DNA from: Brevundimonas sp. 357
GTDB taxonomy: Bacteria; Pseudomonadota; Alphaproteobacteria; Caulobacterales; Caulobacteraceae
Direction of reading: 5' to 3'
DNA length: 64,000 nucleotides
Assembly (NCBI RefSeq): GCF_003938605.1
Contig: NZ_RHWX01000007.1
Location: 62,001-126,000 of the forward strand
Every line of letters begins with the position of its first letter. Within the stretch, counting starts at the first letter, position 1. The notes below the pieces were generated by a model. That model saw only the letters and a program-made list of their open reading frames with translations. It did no database searches and was not told where the DNA came from. A program made the position numbers and the translations under genes. Below are positions 37,922 through 50,122 of the stretch, one piece after another.

Positions 37922-38527
37922 ATGACGCGCTTGCGGAAACCGAAACCTCTCGGCCATCAGACCCCGCTGCGCGCGCCTCATTTCCGCACCCCGTTGCGCA
38001 CTCTGGGCCCCGGCTCGGTCTCCAGCCTGCTGAAGATCGCCCTGGACGTGGCCTATGTGGTGATGATCCTCGTCACCGGCCTGCTTCTGCTCTTGTGGGT
38101 CGCCTCGATCTTCATTCCGATCGACAACCTGAATGTCACCGTCTCGGACGGCGCGGACGGCCGCGAAATGCCGCTGACCCGTCCGCTGCTGCTGTTCGGC
38201 CTGGGCGCGCTGACCGCCTATTTCGGCGGATTCCTGATGATCCTGCGCCATCTGCGCAAGATTTTCCGCACCCTGACCCTGGGCGATCCGTTCCAACCGG
38301 ACAACGTCCGTCGCCTGCGCCAGATCGGCCTGATCCTGGCCGTCGTCACCGGCGGCGTCTGGATCGTACAGGGGTTGGTCGCCGCGCGTCTGGCGCCCGG
38401 GGTGATGGAGCCGCAAGGGATCAGCGATCTGCTCACCCCCGTCTTCTCCGTCCTGGTCGTCTTCGTCCTGGCCGAGGTGTTCCGCGAGGGCGCGCGCCTT
38501 CGTCGCGAATCCGAACTGACGATCTGA
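37922..38527 (+). CDS. DUF2975 membrane protein
   Basis: A 201-residue membrane protein with four predicted helices (about residues 40-65, 90-115, 135-160, 170-190), typical of DUF2975. DPFQPDNVRRLRQIG between helices two and three resembles the family signature. Such proteins are usually paired with a small XRE regulator of the YozG type, as is the case 24 bp downstream; the membrane protein may sense or control the regulator. Function unknown. Confidence 0.82.
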   Translation: MTRLRKPKPLGHQTPLRAPHFRTPLRTLGPGSVSSLLKIALDVAYVVMILVTGLLLLLWVASIFIPIDNLNVTVSDGADGREMPLTRPLLLFGLGALTAYFGGFLMILRHLRKIFRTLTLGDPFQPDNVRRLRQIGLILAVVTGGVWIVQGLVAARLAPGVMEPQGISDLLTPVFSVLVVFVLAEVFREGARLRRESELTI

Positions 38528-38551
38528 TCGAGAAACGCTAAAGCTCACCCC

Positions 38552-38785
38552 ATGGCCATCCGCGTCCAACTCGACCGTATCCTCGCCCAGCGCCGCATGT
38601 CGCTGACGGAGCTCGCCGACCGCGTCGGCGTGACCGTCGCCAACCTGTCCATCCTCAAGACGGGCAAGGCGCGCGCCGTGCGTTTCTCCACCCTGGACGC
38701 CCTGTGTCGCGAGCTGGACTGCCAGCCCGGCGACCTGCTGGCCCATGAGCCCGGTCCGCCGGACGCCTTCGACGACGAGGGCTGA
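38552..38785 (+). CDS. Small XRE-family (YozG-like) transcriptional regulator
   Basis: A 77-residue single-domain Cro/C1-type helix-turn-helix: MSLTELADRVGVTVANLSIL is the HTH, and the ending LCRELDCQPGDLLAHEP is typical of the YozG/HTH_26 group that partners DUF2975 membrane proteins. It could autoregulate at the dyad near 37530. It is followed after 2 bp by the Smr gene. Confidence 0.88.
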   Translation: MAIRVQLDRILAQRRMSLTELADRVGVTVANLSILKTGKARAVRFSTLDALCRELDCQPGDLLAHEPGPPDAFDDEG

Positions 38786-38787
38786 GC

Positions 38788-39408
38788 GTGGCCCGCCCCC
38801 CTTCGGGCAAGGGACCGCCGAAAGCCGCCTCCGCGACCGGCGACGACGACAAGCGCATCTGGAACCGAGTGACGTCCACGGTGACGCCGCCCGTCCGCCG
38901 CAAGGCCGCGCGCGTGACGCCCGGCGCCGTTATTCCTGCGCTTGGAGACGAAGCCGCGCCTCTCATCGCGCCGCCGCCGCGCGGCGTCGCGGGCAAGAAG
39001 CGCGCGACCGCCCTGACGACCGCCTCGGCCGGACGGGCGGCGACGCCTCCGCCCCCGAAGGCCGCTGCGCCACGGCCTCGTTCCGCGCCCGAAGAGCTGG
39101 AGCCGCGCCGCCAGCGCCGCCTGTCGCGCGAGCGCGATCCGATCGAGGCGCGCATCGACCTGCACGGCTTCGGCCGCTTCGAGGCCGAGGATCAGTTGCG
39201 CGGCTTCCTGATCGGCTGCCAGATGCGCGGCCTGCGCTCGGTGTTGGTTATCACAGGCCAGGGCAGGCGTGGCGGCGGGGTCATCCGCGCCTCGGTGCAC
39301 GAATGGCTGACCAGTCCGCACCTGCGCGGAGTGGTGTCGGGCTTCGCCTCCGCTCACCAGCGCCACGGCGGCGACGGCGCGCTTTATGTCACGCTGAAAC
39401 CGCGCTAG
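38788..39408 (+). CDS. Smr/MutS2-C domain protein
   Basis: A 206-residue basic protein. A long Pro/Ala/Arg-rich, probably disordered N-terminus (about residues 1-110) leads to a C-terminal Smr domain: ARIDLHGFGRFEAEDQL (DLHG motif), then LVITGQGRRGGGVIR (the TGxG motif) and a final ALYVTLKPR. Smr domains have endonuclease or nucleic acid binding activity. The start is GTG, 2 bp after the XRE gene. Its stop overlaps that of convergent ccmB by 4 bp. Confidence 0.88.
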   Translation: MARPPSGKGPPKAASATGDDDKRIWNRVTSTVTPPVRRKAARVTPGAVIPALGDEAAPLIAPPPRGVAGKKRATALTTASAGRAATPPPPKAAAPRPRSAPEELEPRRQRRLSRERDPIEARIDLHGFGRFEAEDQLRGFLIGCQMRGLRSVLVITGQGRRGGGVIRASVHEWLTSPHLRGVVSGFASAHQRHGGDGALYVTLKPR

Positions 39409-40070
39409 CCCTGCGCGTTCCTGACCGCCGCCGCGCCCGCGATCGGCGCGATCACCAGGGCGAACAGGACGTAAGCGCCCAGCAGGGCCAGCGCCGAGGT
39501 CGGGCTCTGACCGCTGGCCGCGCGGGTCAGGGCGCCCGCCCCGAACACCACCGGCGGGATGAACAGCGGCAGCACCACCACGGCGATCAGCAGCCCGCCG
39601 CGCCGCGCGCCCAGCGCCAGCGCCGCGCCCAGCGCCCCGGTGAAGGCGAACCCCAGACCGCCCAGCGCCGCCGACAATCCTGTCAGCACGATCAGCTCCG
39701 GCGGCTGGCCCAGGGCCAGGGCCGCGACGGGCGCGGCCAGCGCTAGGGGCAAGCCGCTCGCCAGCCATTGCGCCAGCGCCTTGATGCCCACCACAGCCTC
39801 CAGCGGCAGCGGCCCTGTCGCCAGCAAGTCCAGCGCCCCGTCATCCAGATCGCGCTCGAACATCCGCTCCAGCGACAGCAGGGAGGCCAGAGCCAGCGCC
39901 ATCCAGCTGGCCCCCGAGGCCGCCGGGGCCAAGACGCGCGGATCGCCCCCCGCCGCCAGCGGCAGGATGGCCGTCAGACACAACAGGAAGCCGCAGGCCA
40001 GCAGCGGCCCGCCGCCGCCGCCCCAGGCCAGCGACAACTCGCGCGCGAACAGGGCGCGGACGGCCTTCAT
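39405..40070 (-). CDS. ccmB: Heme exporter permease CcmB
   Basis: A 221-residue membrane protein with six hydrophobic segments, subunit of the CcmABCD complex for cytochrome c maturation. The family signature is [21 protein letters not shown], followed by hydrophobic stretches with [12 protein letters not shown]. The ATG at 40070 overlaps the ccmA stop (ATGA). Longer in-frame extension upstream is a shadow of ccmA. ccmC and ccmD, usually next, are absent here: a convergent Smr gene follows. Confidence 0.92.
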   Translation of the reverse strand: MKAVRALFARELSLAWGGGGGPLLACGFLLCLTAILPLAAGGDPRVLAPAASGASWMALALASLLSLERMFERDLDDGALDLLATGPLPLEAVVGIKALAQWLASGLPLALAAPVAALALGQPPELIVLTGLSAALGGLGFAFTGALGAALALGARRGGLLIAVVVLPLFIPPVVFGAGALTRAASGQSPTSALALLGAYVLFALVIAPIAGAAAVRNAQG

Positions 40071-40687
40071 CGCGACCCCTTTAGATTCAGCGACCGAGCC
40101 GGGACGGGCAAGGGATCGTGCACGGCGGCCAGGATCATGCCCCCGCCCGCCAGATGCTCGGCCATCAACTCGGCGGCGACGCCGCGCCAGGCCTCGTCCA
40201 GCGGCGCCAGCGGCTCGTCCAGCAACCACAGGGCGCGCGGGGCGGCGACCAGGCGCGCCAGCGACAGCCGCCGCCTCTGCCCCGCCGACAGCTTGCGCGT
40301 TTCGAGGTCCAGCAAGGGCGCCAGCTTCAACCGTTCCACGGCGGCGCCGAAGGCCTGCGCAGAACCGCCCAGCCACTCAACCTGAAAGCCCAGCTCCTGC
40401 CGGGCCGTGCGCTGGGGCTTCAACCCTTCGTGATGGCCCAGCAGATGCAGGGCGGACCGCCTGGCCGTCTCAGCCTCCATCTCGCCGTCGGCGTCATGAA
40501 AGACGACTGAGCCCGCATCCGGGCGAATGAACCCCGCGACCGCGCGCAGAAGGCTGGTCTTCCCTGCCCCATTGGCCCCGGTCAGCGCCGCCGCCTCGCC
40601 TGCCGAAAGGGCGAAAGACAGGTCGCTGAACAACCGCCGCTCGCCGCGCGACAGGCTCAGACCTGCGATCTCCAGACGGGTCAACAC
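40067..40687 (-). CDS. ccmA: Heme exporter ATP-binding protein CcmA
   Basis: A 206-residue ABC ATPase. Walker [20 protein letters not shown], signature [15 protein letters not shown] and Walker [13 protein letters not shown] are present, and its length matches CcmA. With CcmB it powers release of heme-loaded CcmE during cytochrome c assembly. The start is GTG at 40687 (TTG at 40684 possible); longer in-frame sequence upstream runs through the divergent acnA promoter. Overlaps ccmB by 4 bases. The divergent acnA-ccmA arrangement is common in alphaproteobacteria. Confidence 0.92.
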   Translation of the reverse strand: MLTRLEIAGLSLSRGERRLFSDLSFALSAGEAAALTGANGAGKTSLLRAVAGFIRPDAGSVVFHDADGEMEAETARRSALHLLGHHEGLKPQRTARQELGFQVEWLGGSAQAFGAAVERLKLAPLLDLETRKLSAGQRRRLSLARLVAAPRALWLLDEPLAPLDEAWRGVAAELMAEHLAGGGMILAAVHDPLPVPARSLNLKGSR

Positions 40688-40729
40688 TTGCGAGTCTCTC
40701 TCAATGTCCACGTCGAGGGTGTGGATACA

Positions 40730-40758
40730 TGGACGGCTCTCGCGCGCGGGACTATATG
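40730..40758 (+). promoter_or_regulatory. Candidate acnA promoter
   Basis: TGGACG, a 17-bp spacer and TATATG lie 116 bp before the acnA ATG in the 186-bp divergent gap with ccmA. It resembles a sigma-70 promoter (TTGACG-type -35 with one mismatch). Confidence 0.4.
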
Positions 40759-40873
40759 CGCAAGCGCCGCAGCAGGCTTTCGCCGCGCGCGCCGGGGACC
40801 TGTGCGCCCCGACGTCCAGCGCGCGAAGGCGCAACCGAATTGTCGGGCGGCGTTTGTCAGAGGACTACTCTCC

Positions 40874-43579
<2,706 letters not shown>

Positions 43580-43622
43580 GCGGTCTCAAGCCGCGCGAAA
43601 GCGCGTTAGACCAACCAGAATG

Positions 43623-43654
43623 AAGGCCGGCGGAGCGATCCGCCGGCCTTTTTT
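43623..43654 (+). terminator. Rho-independent terminator after acnA
   Basis: A perfect 12-bp stem AAGGCCGGCGGA / TCCGCCGGCCTT with a GCGA tetraloop and a run of six T, 43 bp after the acnA stop. One of the clearest terminators in the window. Confidence 0.93.
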
Positions 43655-43702
43655 CTTGGACGCCGACCGGCACATTCCACTCATCCCTTGCCGCATCGTC
43701 GC

Positions 43703-43730
43703 TTGACGCCCATATTGTCGTCATATGACG
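43703..43730 (+). promoter_or_regulatory. Candidate operator/promoter of the Xre-RES module
   Basis: TTGACG at 43703 looks like a -35. The perfect 12-bp palindrome CGTCATATGACG (43719-43730) covers the first possible ATG of the antitoxin gene, and a TGACG half-site lies 10 bp before it. Such a layout suits autorepression by the Xre protein; it also hints that translation starts at the ATG at 43743. Confidence 0.4.
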
Positions 43731-44210
43731 AAAGCCGCCGCCATGACCGCCCTCGACCTCTACGCCTCGCCCGAGACCCTGCCCGCCAGCGACGCGGCGC
43801 GGATCGGCAAGCTGCTGGGCCTGAACGACAATGAGACGATGGACGACGTGGCCCTGGCCGAGCGGGTGTCGCAGGGGCTGAAGCCCGCCGCCGCCGCCGC
43901 CCTGGGTCAGGTGATCGGCATGCCCCGCGTGGTCGGCCAGATCATCCCCGAGGCGACGCTGCGGCGCGCCCGCACCAGCCGCAAGCCCCTGTCGCGCGAG
44001 ATGAGCGAGCGCCTGTACGAGGTCGGCCGCGTGGTCGACGCCGTGGGCCGCGCCTATCGCGGCGACAGCGCCGCCGTGGTCCGCTTCCTGAACCGCCCGC
44101 ATCAGCTGCTGAACGGCCGCACCCCCCTGGCCATGGCCCAGTCCAGTTCGGCGGGGGCCGAAGCGGTGATCAATCTGGTGCGCCGCGCCGACGCCGGCTT
44201 CGCGGTCTAG
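43725..44210 (+). CDS. Xre/MbcA/ParS-type antitoxin (DUF2384)
   Basis: A 161-residue protein. The N-terminal part contains a degenerate Xre-like HTH region; the C-terminal DUF2384 toxin-binding domain is seen in MSERLYEVGRVVDAVGRAYR and VVRFLNRPHQLLNGRTPLAMAQSS. These proteins neutralise RES-domain toxins and repress their own operon. The gene for a RES toxin starts 8 bp downstream. Translation could begin at the second ATG (43743) because the first has no ribosome site and lies in a palindrome. Confidence 0.9.
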   Translation: MTKAAAMTALDLYASPETLPASDAARIGKLLGLNDNETMDDVALAERVSQGLKPAAAAALGQVIGMPRVVGQIIPEATLRRARTSRKPLSREMSERLYEVGRVVDAVGRAYRGDSAAVVRFLNRPHQLLNGRTPLAMAQSSSAGAEAVINLVRRADAGFAV

Positions 44211-44218
44211 GCCCTCCC

Positions 44219-44695
44219 ATGCACCGTCGGCTGGACGACGCGCTCAAGGGATTCCGCATCGGCGATCCGCGCGGCGAATATCCCATCTGGAGCGACGGCG
44301 GTTCGCGCCGAGCTTCCGGCCGCTGGCACGAGGCGGGCCAGAGGGTGATCTACGCCGCCGAGCACTATTCCACCGCCATGCTGGAGAAGCTGGTCCACTT
44401 CGGCGGCGAACTGCCGCTGGGCCAGCACCATGTGGAGATCCACATCCCGGCGGGCGTCTCCTATGAAGTGGTCAACCCGGACCTGGTCCCCGGCTGGGCC
44501 GAGCCGGGCGGGGCGGCCGCCCGCGCCTTCGGCCGCGCCTGGCATGCGGAAGGCCGCTCGGCCCTGCTGATCACGCCCTCGGTCGTGGCGCGGATGGAGC
44601 GCAACTTCGTCTTCAACACCGCCCATCCCGACTTCGCCCGCATCAAGCCGGGGCTGGAGACGCCGGTCTGGTGGGACAGCCGCCTGTTCGGCTGA
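44219..44695 (+). CDS. RES-domain NAD+-degrading toxin
   Basis: A 158-residue RES-domain protein. GRWHEAGQRVIYAAEHYSTAMLE carries the conserved Arg, Glu and Ser region named in the family; HVEIHIPAGVSYEVV and the ending FNTAHPDFARI..PVWWDSRLF are typical. Characterised members (MbcT, ParT and Xre-RES toxins) break down NAD+ or ADP-ribosylate targets when free of antitoxin. No strong ribosome site is seen, so coupling to the antitoxin gene is likely. It converges on oxyR with a 6-bp gap. Confidence 0.92.
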   Translation: MHRRLDDALKGFRIGDPRGEYPIWSDGGSRRASGRWHEAGQRVIYAAEHYSTAMLEKLVHFGGELPLGQHHVEIHIPAGVSYEVVNPDLVPGWAEPGGAAARAFGRAWHAEGRSALLITPSVVARMERNFVFNTAHPDFARIKPGLETPVWWDSRLFG

Positions 44696-44701
44696 CGCGG
44701 C

Positions 44702-45631
44702 TCAATCCAGCTTCAGCGCCTCGGCCAGCAGGCGCGCCTCAGCGGCGCGGCTGGATCCGGCCCGCCAAGCGACGACGATCTCGCGGTGCGGGGCGTTCTC
44801 GGCGATGGGGCGCATGACCACGCCGGGATGATCGGCCAGGCCCGCCTTCACCGCCATATTGGGCAGGAAGCTGACCCCCAGGCCGGACGAGACCATCTGC
44901 ACCAGCGTCGGCAGGGTGGTCGCTGCGAAGACGTCCTCGCCGCGCGGCGCCTCGATCTTCACCGCCGCCAGGGCCTGGTCGCGCAGACAGTGGCCGTCCT
45001 CCAGCAGGATCAGATCCTCGGACTTCAGCAGGCCTTCAGGGATGGGTCCGGCGCCGTCCAGGGCGTGACCGGCGGGCACGGCGGCCAGGATTTCATCGTC
45101 GCCGATACGGGCGTGGTCGATGCCCGGCGCATCGTAAGGCAAGGCGATGACGGCGGCGTCCAGCTGTCCCGCCTTCAGGGCGCTGATCAGCCGCGGCGTA
45201 AGATCCTCGCGCAGGAACAGGCGCAGGCCCGGATAGCGGTCTCGCAGGCCCGGCATGGTCCTGGGCAGCAGGAAGGGCGCGACCGTCGGAATGACGCCCA
45301 GGCGGAACCGGCCCGACAGGGGCTTGCCGGCGTTACGGGCCGCCTCGACCAGATCTTCGGTGCGCGCCAGAACGTCCTCGGCCCGCTTGACCGCCTCGGC
45401 GCCCACGGCGGTCAGGATCACCGCTCCGCGCGTGCGCTCGACGACGGGCGCGCCCAGGATCTTCTCCAACTCCTGAACGCCGGCCGACAGGGCCGGCTGG
45501 CTGACGTGAGCGGCCTCGGCGGCGCGGCTGAAGGAGCCGTGCTCGGCCAGGAGCTTGAGATACTGAAGCTGGCGCAGAGTGGGGAGCATGCGAGCGACAT
45601 AGGGGCTCGCGGCCCAGAGAGCAAAATCCAT
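44702..45631 (-). CDS. oxyR: OxyR-type LysR regulator lacking the second redox Cys
   Basis: A 309-residue LysR-family protein whose HTH (LPTLRQLQYLKLLAEHGSFS, AHVSQPALSAGVQELE) and effector domain match OxyR. The peroxidatic Cys is kept in LLEDGHCLRDQALAAV (E. coli C199), but the position of E. coli C208 is Val, and no other Cys lies in the loop. It should activate katG and ahpC in response to peroxide. GGAG lies 7 bases before the ATG at 45631; the ATG at 45589 gives the common MLPTLRQLQ start. It follows katG by 71 bp in the same direction. Confidence 0.9.
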   Translation of the reverse strand: MDFALWAASPYVARMLPTLRQLQYLKLLAEHGSFSRAAEAAHVSQPALSAGVQELEKILGAPVVERTRGAVILTAVGAEAVKRAEDVLARTEDLVEAARNAGKPLSGRFRLGVIPTVAPFLLPRTMPGLRDRYPGLRLFLREDLTPRLISALKAGQLDAAVIALPYDAPGIDHARIGDDEILAAVPAGHALDGAGPIPEGLLKSEDLILLEDGHCLRDQALAAVKIEAPRGEDVFAATTLPTLVQMVSSGLGVSFLPNMAVKAGLADHPGVVMRPIAENAPHREIVVAWRAGSSRAAEARLLAEALKLD

Positions 45632-45702
45632 GATGCAGCTCCGAACACTTGCGGGCGCCGCCGATCGACGGCGCCCGCGTGGAGTTCGGCCTCGCAGCCC
45701 TT

Positions 45703-47943
<2,241 letters not shown>

Positions 47944-48026
47944 TCAGGTTCGAAGCCTCGAGGCTATGACCGCTCAGGAGGAAAGGAAAATCGATTAACT
48001 TGTTCGCGATCACAGAAGAAACTTAT

Positions 48027-48059
48027 AGCGAAGCCTGAATTTGCTTTGCAGGCCTCGCT
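48027..48059. promoter_or_regulatory. Imperfect inverted repeat in katG-ahpC intergenic region
   Basis: Arms AGCGAAGCCTG and CAGGCCTCGCT pair with one mismatch around an 11-base AT-rich loop. It could form a hairpin in the katG leader or act as a protein site. Function unknown. Confidence 0.35.
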
Positions 48060-48078
48060 TATCAAGCACGACCGGTTT

Positions 48079-48121
48079 GATAGATTAAATCTATCGTCAT
48101 GCGTCAAATCATCGATTTGAC
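48079..48121. promoter_or_regulatory. Two perfect dyads, first matching an OxyR half-site
   Basis: GATAGATT-A-AATCTATC (48079-48095) contains ATAG-N7-CTAT, exactly the OxyR half-site. GTCAAATC-ATC-GATTTGAC (48103-48121) is a second perfect 8-bp dyad 25 bp further, centre to centre. Both lie 92-135 bp before ahpC and 148-190 bp before katG, so one OxyR tetramer could serve both. The region is AT-rich relative to its surroundings. Confidence 0.6.
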
Positions 48122-48213
48122 TTCAAGCCGGGAAAAGCCGATCCCCTGTCCATCGACGGCGTCCTCCCCAATCGACGCCGCCGAAATCTTTTATCATCGG
48201 ATGGAGAAGCGCG

Positions 48214-48768
48214 ATGCTCGGCGTCGGTAAAAAACTGCCTGAATTCAAGATTATCGGTGTGAAGCCGGGCTTCAACGCTCACGAAGAGAACGGCGTCTCG
48301 GCGTTTGAAGCCGTCACGCAGGACAGCTTCGAGGGCAAGTGGAAGGTCATCTTCTTCTACCCGAAGGACTTCACCTTCGTCTGCCCGACCGAAATCGCCG
48401 CCTTCGCCAAGCTGGGCAAGGACTTCGAGGACCGCGACACCGTGGTTCTGGGCGGCTCGACCGACAATGAGTTCACCAAGCTGGCCTGGCGCCGCGACCA
48501 CGCCGACCTGAACAAGCTGCCGATCTGGCAGTTCGCCGACAACGGCGGCAAGCTGGCCCGCGCCCTGGGCGTGCTGGACGAAGAAGAAGGCGTGGCCCTG
48601 CGCGCGACCTTCGTCGTCGACCCGCACAACGTCATCCAGCACGTCTACGTCACCAACCTGAACGTCGGCCGTTCGCCGGAAGACACCCTGCGCGTCGTCG
48701 ATGCTCTTCAGACCGACGAGCTGTGCGCCTGCAACCGCCCGGTCGGCGGCGACACTCTGGCCGCGTAA
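48214..48768 (+). CDS. ahpC: Alkyl hydroperoxide reductase AhpC (2-Cys peroxiredoxin)
   Basis: A 184-residue peroxiredoxin. The peroxidatic Cys is in PKDFTFVCPTEIAAF and the resolving Cys in ELCACNRPVGG. It belongs to the AhpE/AhpC branch that partners with AhpD rather than AhpF, and an ahpD gene follows. It reduces H2O2 and organic peroxides. GGAG precedes the ATG. A terminator-like hairpin and two palindromic elements separate it from ahpD. It is likely OxyR-controlled through the dyads upstream. Confidence 0.96.
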   Translation: MLGVGKKLPEFKIIGVKPGFNAHEENGVSAFEAVTQDSFEGKWKVIFFYPKDFTFVCPTEIAAFAKLGKDFEDRDTVVLGGSTDNEFTKLAWRRDHADLNKLPIWQFADNGGKLARALGVLDEEEGVALRATFVVDPHNVIQHVYVTNLNVGRSPEDTLRVVDALQTDELCACNRPVGGDTLAA

Positions 48769-48825
48769 GTACTGGCCCAGACAGGCCCGGACCGCGTGAG
48801 TAGGGTCCGGGCCGCCCCTCGAAAG

Positions 48826-48857
48826 AGGCGGCGGCGGGCGACTGTCGCCGCCTTTTT
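48826..48857 (+). terminator. Terminator between ahpC and ahpD
   Basis: AGGCGGCG / CGCCGCCT stem (8 bp) with a 12-base loop and five T, 58 bp after ahpC. A second dyad CCCGGACC/GGTCCGGG lies just before it. It should reduce read-through into ahpD. Confidence 0.75.
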
Positions 48858-48878
48858 CATGCCTGCTTCGTTATTCTT

Positions 48879-48921
48879 GGGCGCTATGCTCGGCTCGCGG
48901 AGCCTCGCGGCTTGAGCGCCC
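48879..48921 (+). repeat. Dispersed palindromic element, copy 5
   Basis: Arms GGGCGCT and AGCGCCC pair perfectly (7 bp); the core ends in GGCTTG. It is in the ahpC-ahpD gap, followed after 11 bp by copy 6 in opposite orientation. Confidence 0.75.
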
Positions 48922-48932
48922 ATCCAAGCCGT

Positions 48933-48974
48933 GCGGCTCAAGCAGTGAGCGACCGCGTCGCGAACGATAGCCGC
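48933..48974 (-). repeat. Dispersed palindromic element, copy 6 (inverted)
   Basis: On the minus strand: arm GCGGCT, core ATCGTTCGC..TCACTGCTTG, arm AGCCGC. Together with copy 5 it makes a head-to-head pair just before the ahpD ribosome site. Confidence 0.75.
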
Positions 48975-48994
48975 TTCCTGAAAGGAACACGAAA

Positions 48995-49528
48995 ATGTCC
49001 ATCGACGCCCTGCGCGACCTGATCCCGGCCTATGGCAAGGACATCTCGCTGAACCTGTCCTCGCTCGCCAACGAGACCGTGCTGAACGATCAGCAGAAGT
49101 GGGGCAGCTTCCTGGCCTCGGCGCACGCCATCGGCGTCGGCCCCGTGGTCAAGCTGATCGAGGCCCAGGCCGCGACCGTCATGACGCCCGAAGCGATGAA
49201 CGCCGCCAAGGCCGCCGCCGCCATCATGGGCATGAACAACATCTACTACCGCTCGCTGCACCTGATGAAGAACCAGGAGTACACGACGCTGCCGGCCAAG
49301 CTGCGGATGAACATCATCGCCAATCCGGGCGTCGACAAGCTGGACTTCGAACTGTGGTCGACCGCCGTCTCGGCCATCAACGGCTGCGGCGCCTGCCTGG
49401 ACGCCCACGAAGGCGAACTGCGCAAGCACGCCGTGCCGAACGTCCAGATTCAGGCCGCCCTACGCATCGGCGCCGTCGTCCACGCCGCCAGCCGCATCAT
49501 CGCCTCGGAGACGGCGCTGACCGCCTGA
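48995..49528 (+). CDS. ahpD: Alkylhydroperoxidase AhpD
   Basis: A 177-residue carboxymuconolactone decarboxylase-fold protein that regenerates AhpC. The active site is INGCGACLDAHEGELRK (CxxC and the His of the proton relay). The start MSIDALRDLIPAYGKDI matches AhpD, and AAGGAA precedes the ATG. It is separated from ahpC by 226 bp with a terminator and two palindromic elements, so it may have its own weak promoter or depend on read-through. Confidence 0.96.
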   Translation: MSIDALRDLIPAYGKDISLNLSSLANETVLNDQQKWGSFLASAHAIGVGPVVKLIEAQAATVMTPEAMNAAKAAAAIMGMNNIYYRSLHLMKNQEYTTLPAKLRMNIIANPGVDKLDFELWSTAVSAINGCGACLDAHEGELRKHAVPNVQIQAALRIGAVVHAASRIIASETALTA

Positions 49529-49551
49529 TCCCGAGCGAATTCCAAGACAGG

Positions 49552-49579
49552 AAAAGGCGCGGATCGCTCCGCGCCTTTT
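49552..49579. terminator. Bidirectional terminator between ahpD and XRE gene
   Basis: Perfect 12-bp stem AAAAGGCGCGGA / TCCGCGCCTTTT with a TCGC loop; T run on both strands, so it can end both the ahpD and the convergent XRE transcript. Confidence 0.9.
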
Positions 49580-49604
49580 CTTTGTCCGCCGGCTCGCGGC
49601 GCCC

Positions 49605-50024
49605 TCAGCCGTCGTTGTCGGCGCCGTCTTCAACCAGTTCACGCATCAGATCGACCACCAGCTTCTGTTGGCGTGACGACAGGCGCGGCGCCAGGCGGCC
49701 GATCTCGATAGTCTGACGGGTCGCGGGGAAGTCATGCACGAAGGGCTCGGCCTCGCCCTCGGCCATACCGGGCTGGGCCGCGCCGGTCAGCCCATCGAAG
49801 AAGTAGCCGATGTCGACGCGAAAGAAGCGGGCGATGTCCCATAGCTTGGACGCCGAGATTCGGTTGGCGCCCTTTTCGTATTTCTGCACCTGCTGGAAGG
49901 TGACTCCCAGCGCCTGGCCCAGATCGGTCTGATTATAGCCCAGGGCGATGCGCTTCTCGCAGACGCGCCGCCCCACATGCCGATCCACCAGATGGGGACC
50001 ATCAGCCCCGGAACCCCTGACCAT
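49605..50024 (-). CDS. XRE-family transcriptional regulator (downstream of lnt)
   Basis: A 139-residue protein with an N-terminal HTH (ALGYNQTDLGQALGVTFQQV followed by QKYEKGANRISASKL), of the group widespread in alphaproteobacteria next to lnt and metK. The C-terminal half is acidic with no known domain. The gene is the last of the minus-strand series. Target unknown; in other alphaproteobacteria this gene precedes metK, which is not found here. Confidence 0.87.
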   Translation of the reverse strand: MVRGSGADGPHLVDRHVGRRVCEKRIALGYNQTDLGQALGVTFQQVQKYEKGANRISASKLWDIARFFRVDIGYFFDGLTGAAQPGMAEGEAEPFVHDFPATRQTIEIGRLAPRLSSRQQKLVVDLMRELVEDGADNDG

Positions 50025-50122
50025 GTCCTGCCCTCTTCCCTGATTTTCTTTTCGACATGCCGCCGCTCTCGGCTTCTGTCATGCGTTTTCGCGTCACAGG
50101 GGCGCCGCGGCTCTCGATAGGG

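Noticed and set aside
40688-40873. 62-codon N-terminal extension of aconitase
   Set aside because: It covers the divergent promoter region; the ATG at 40874 gives the standard AcnA N-terminus.
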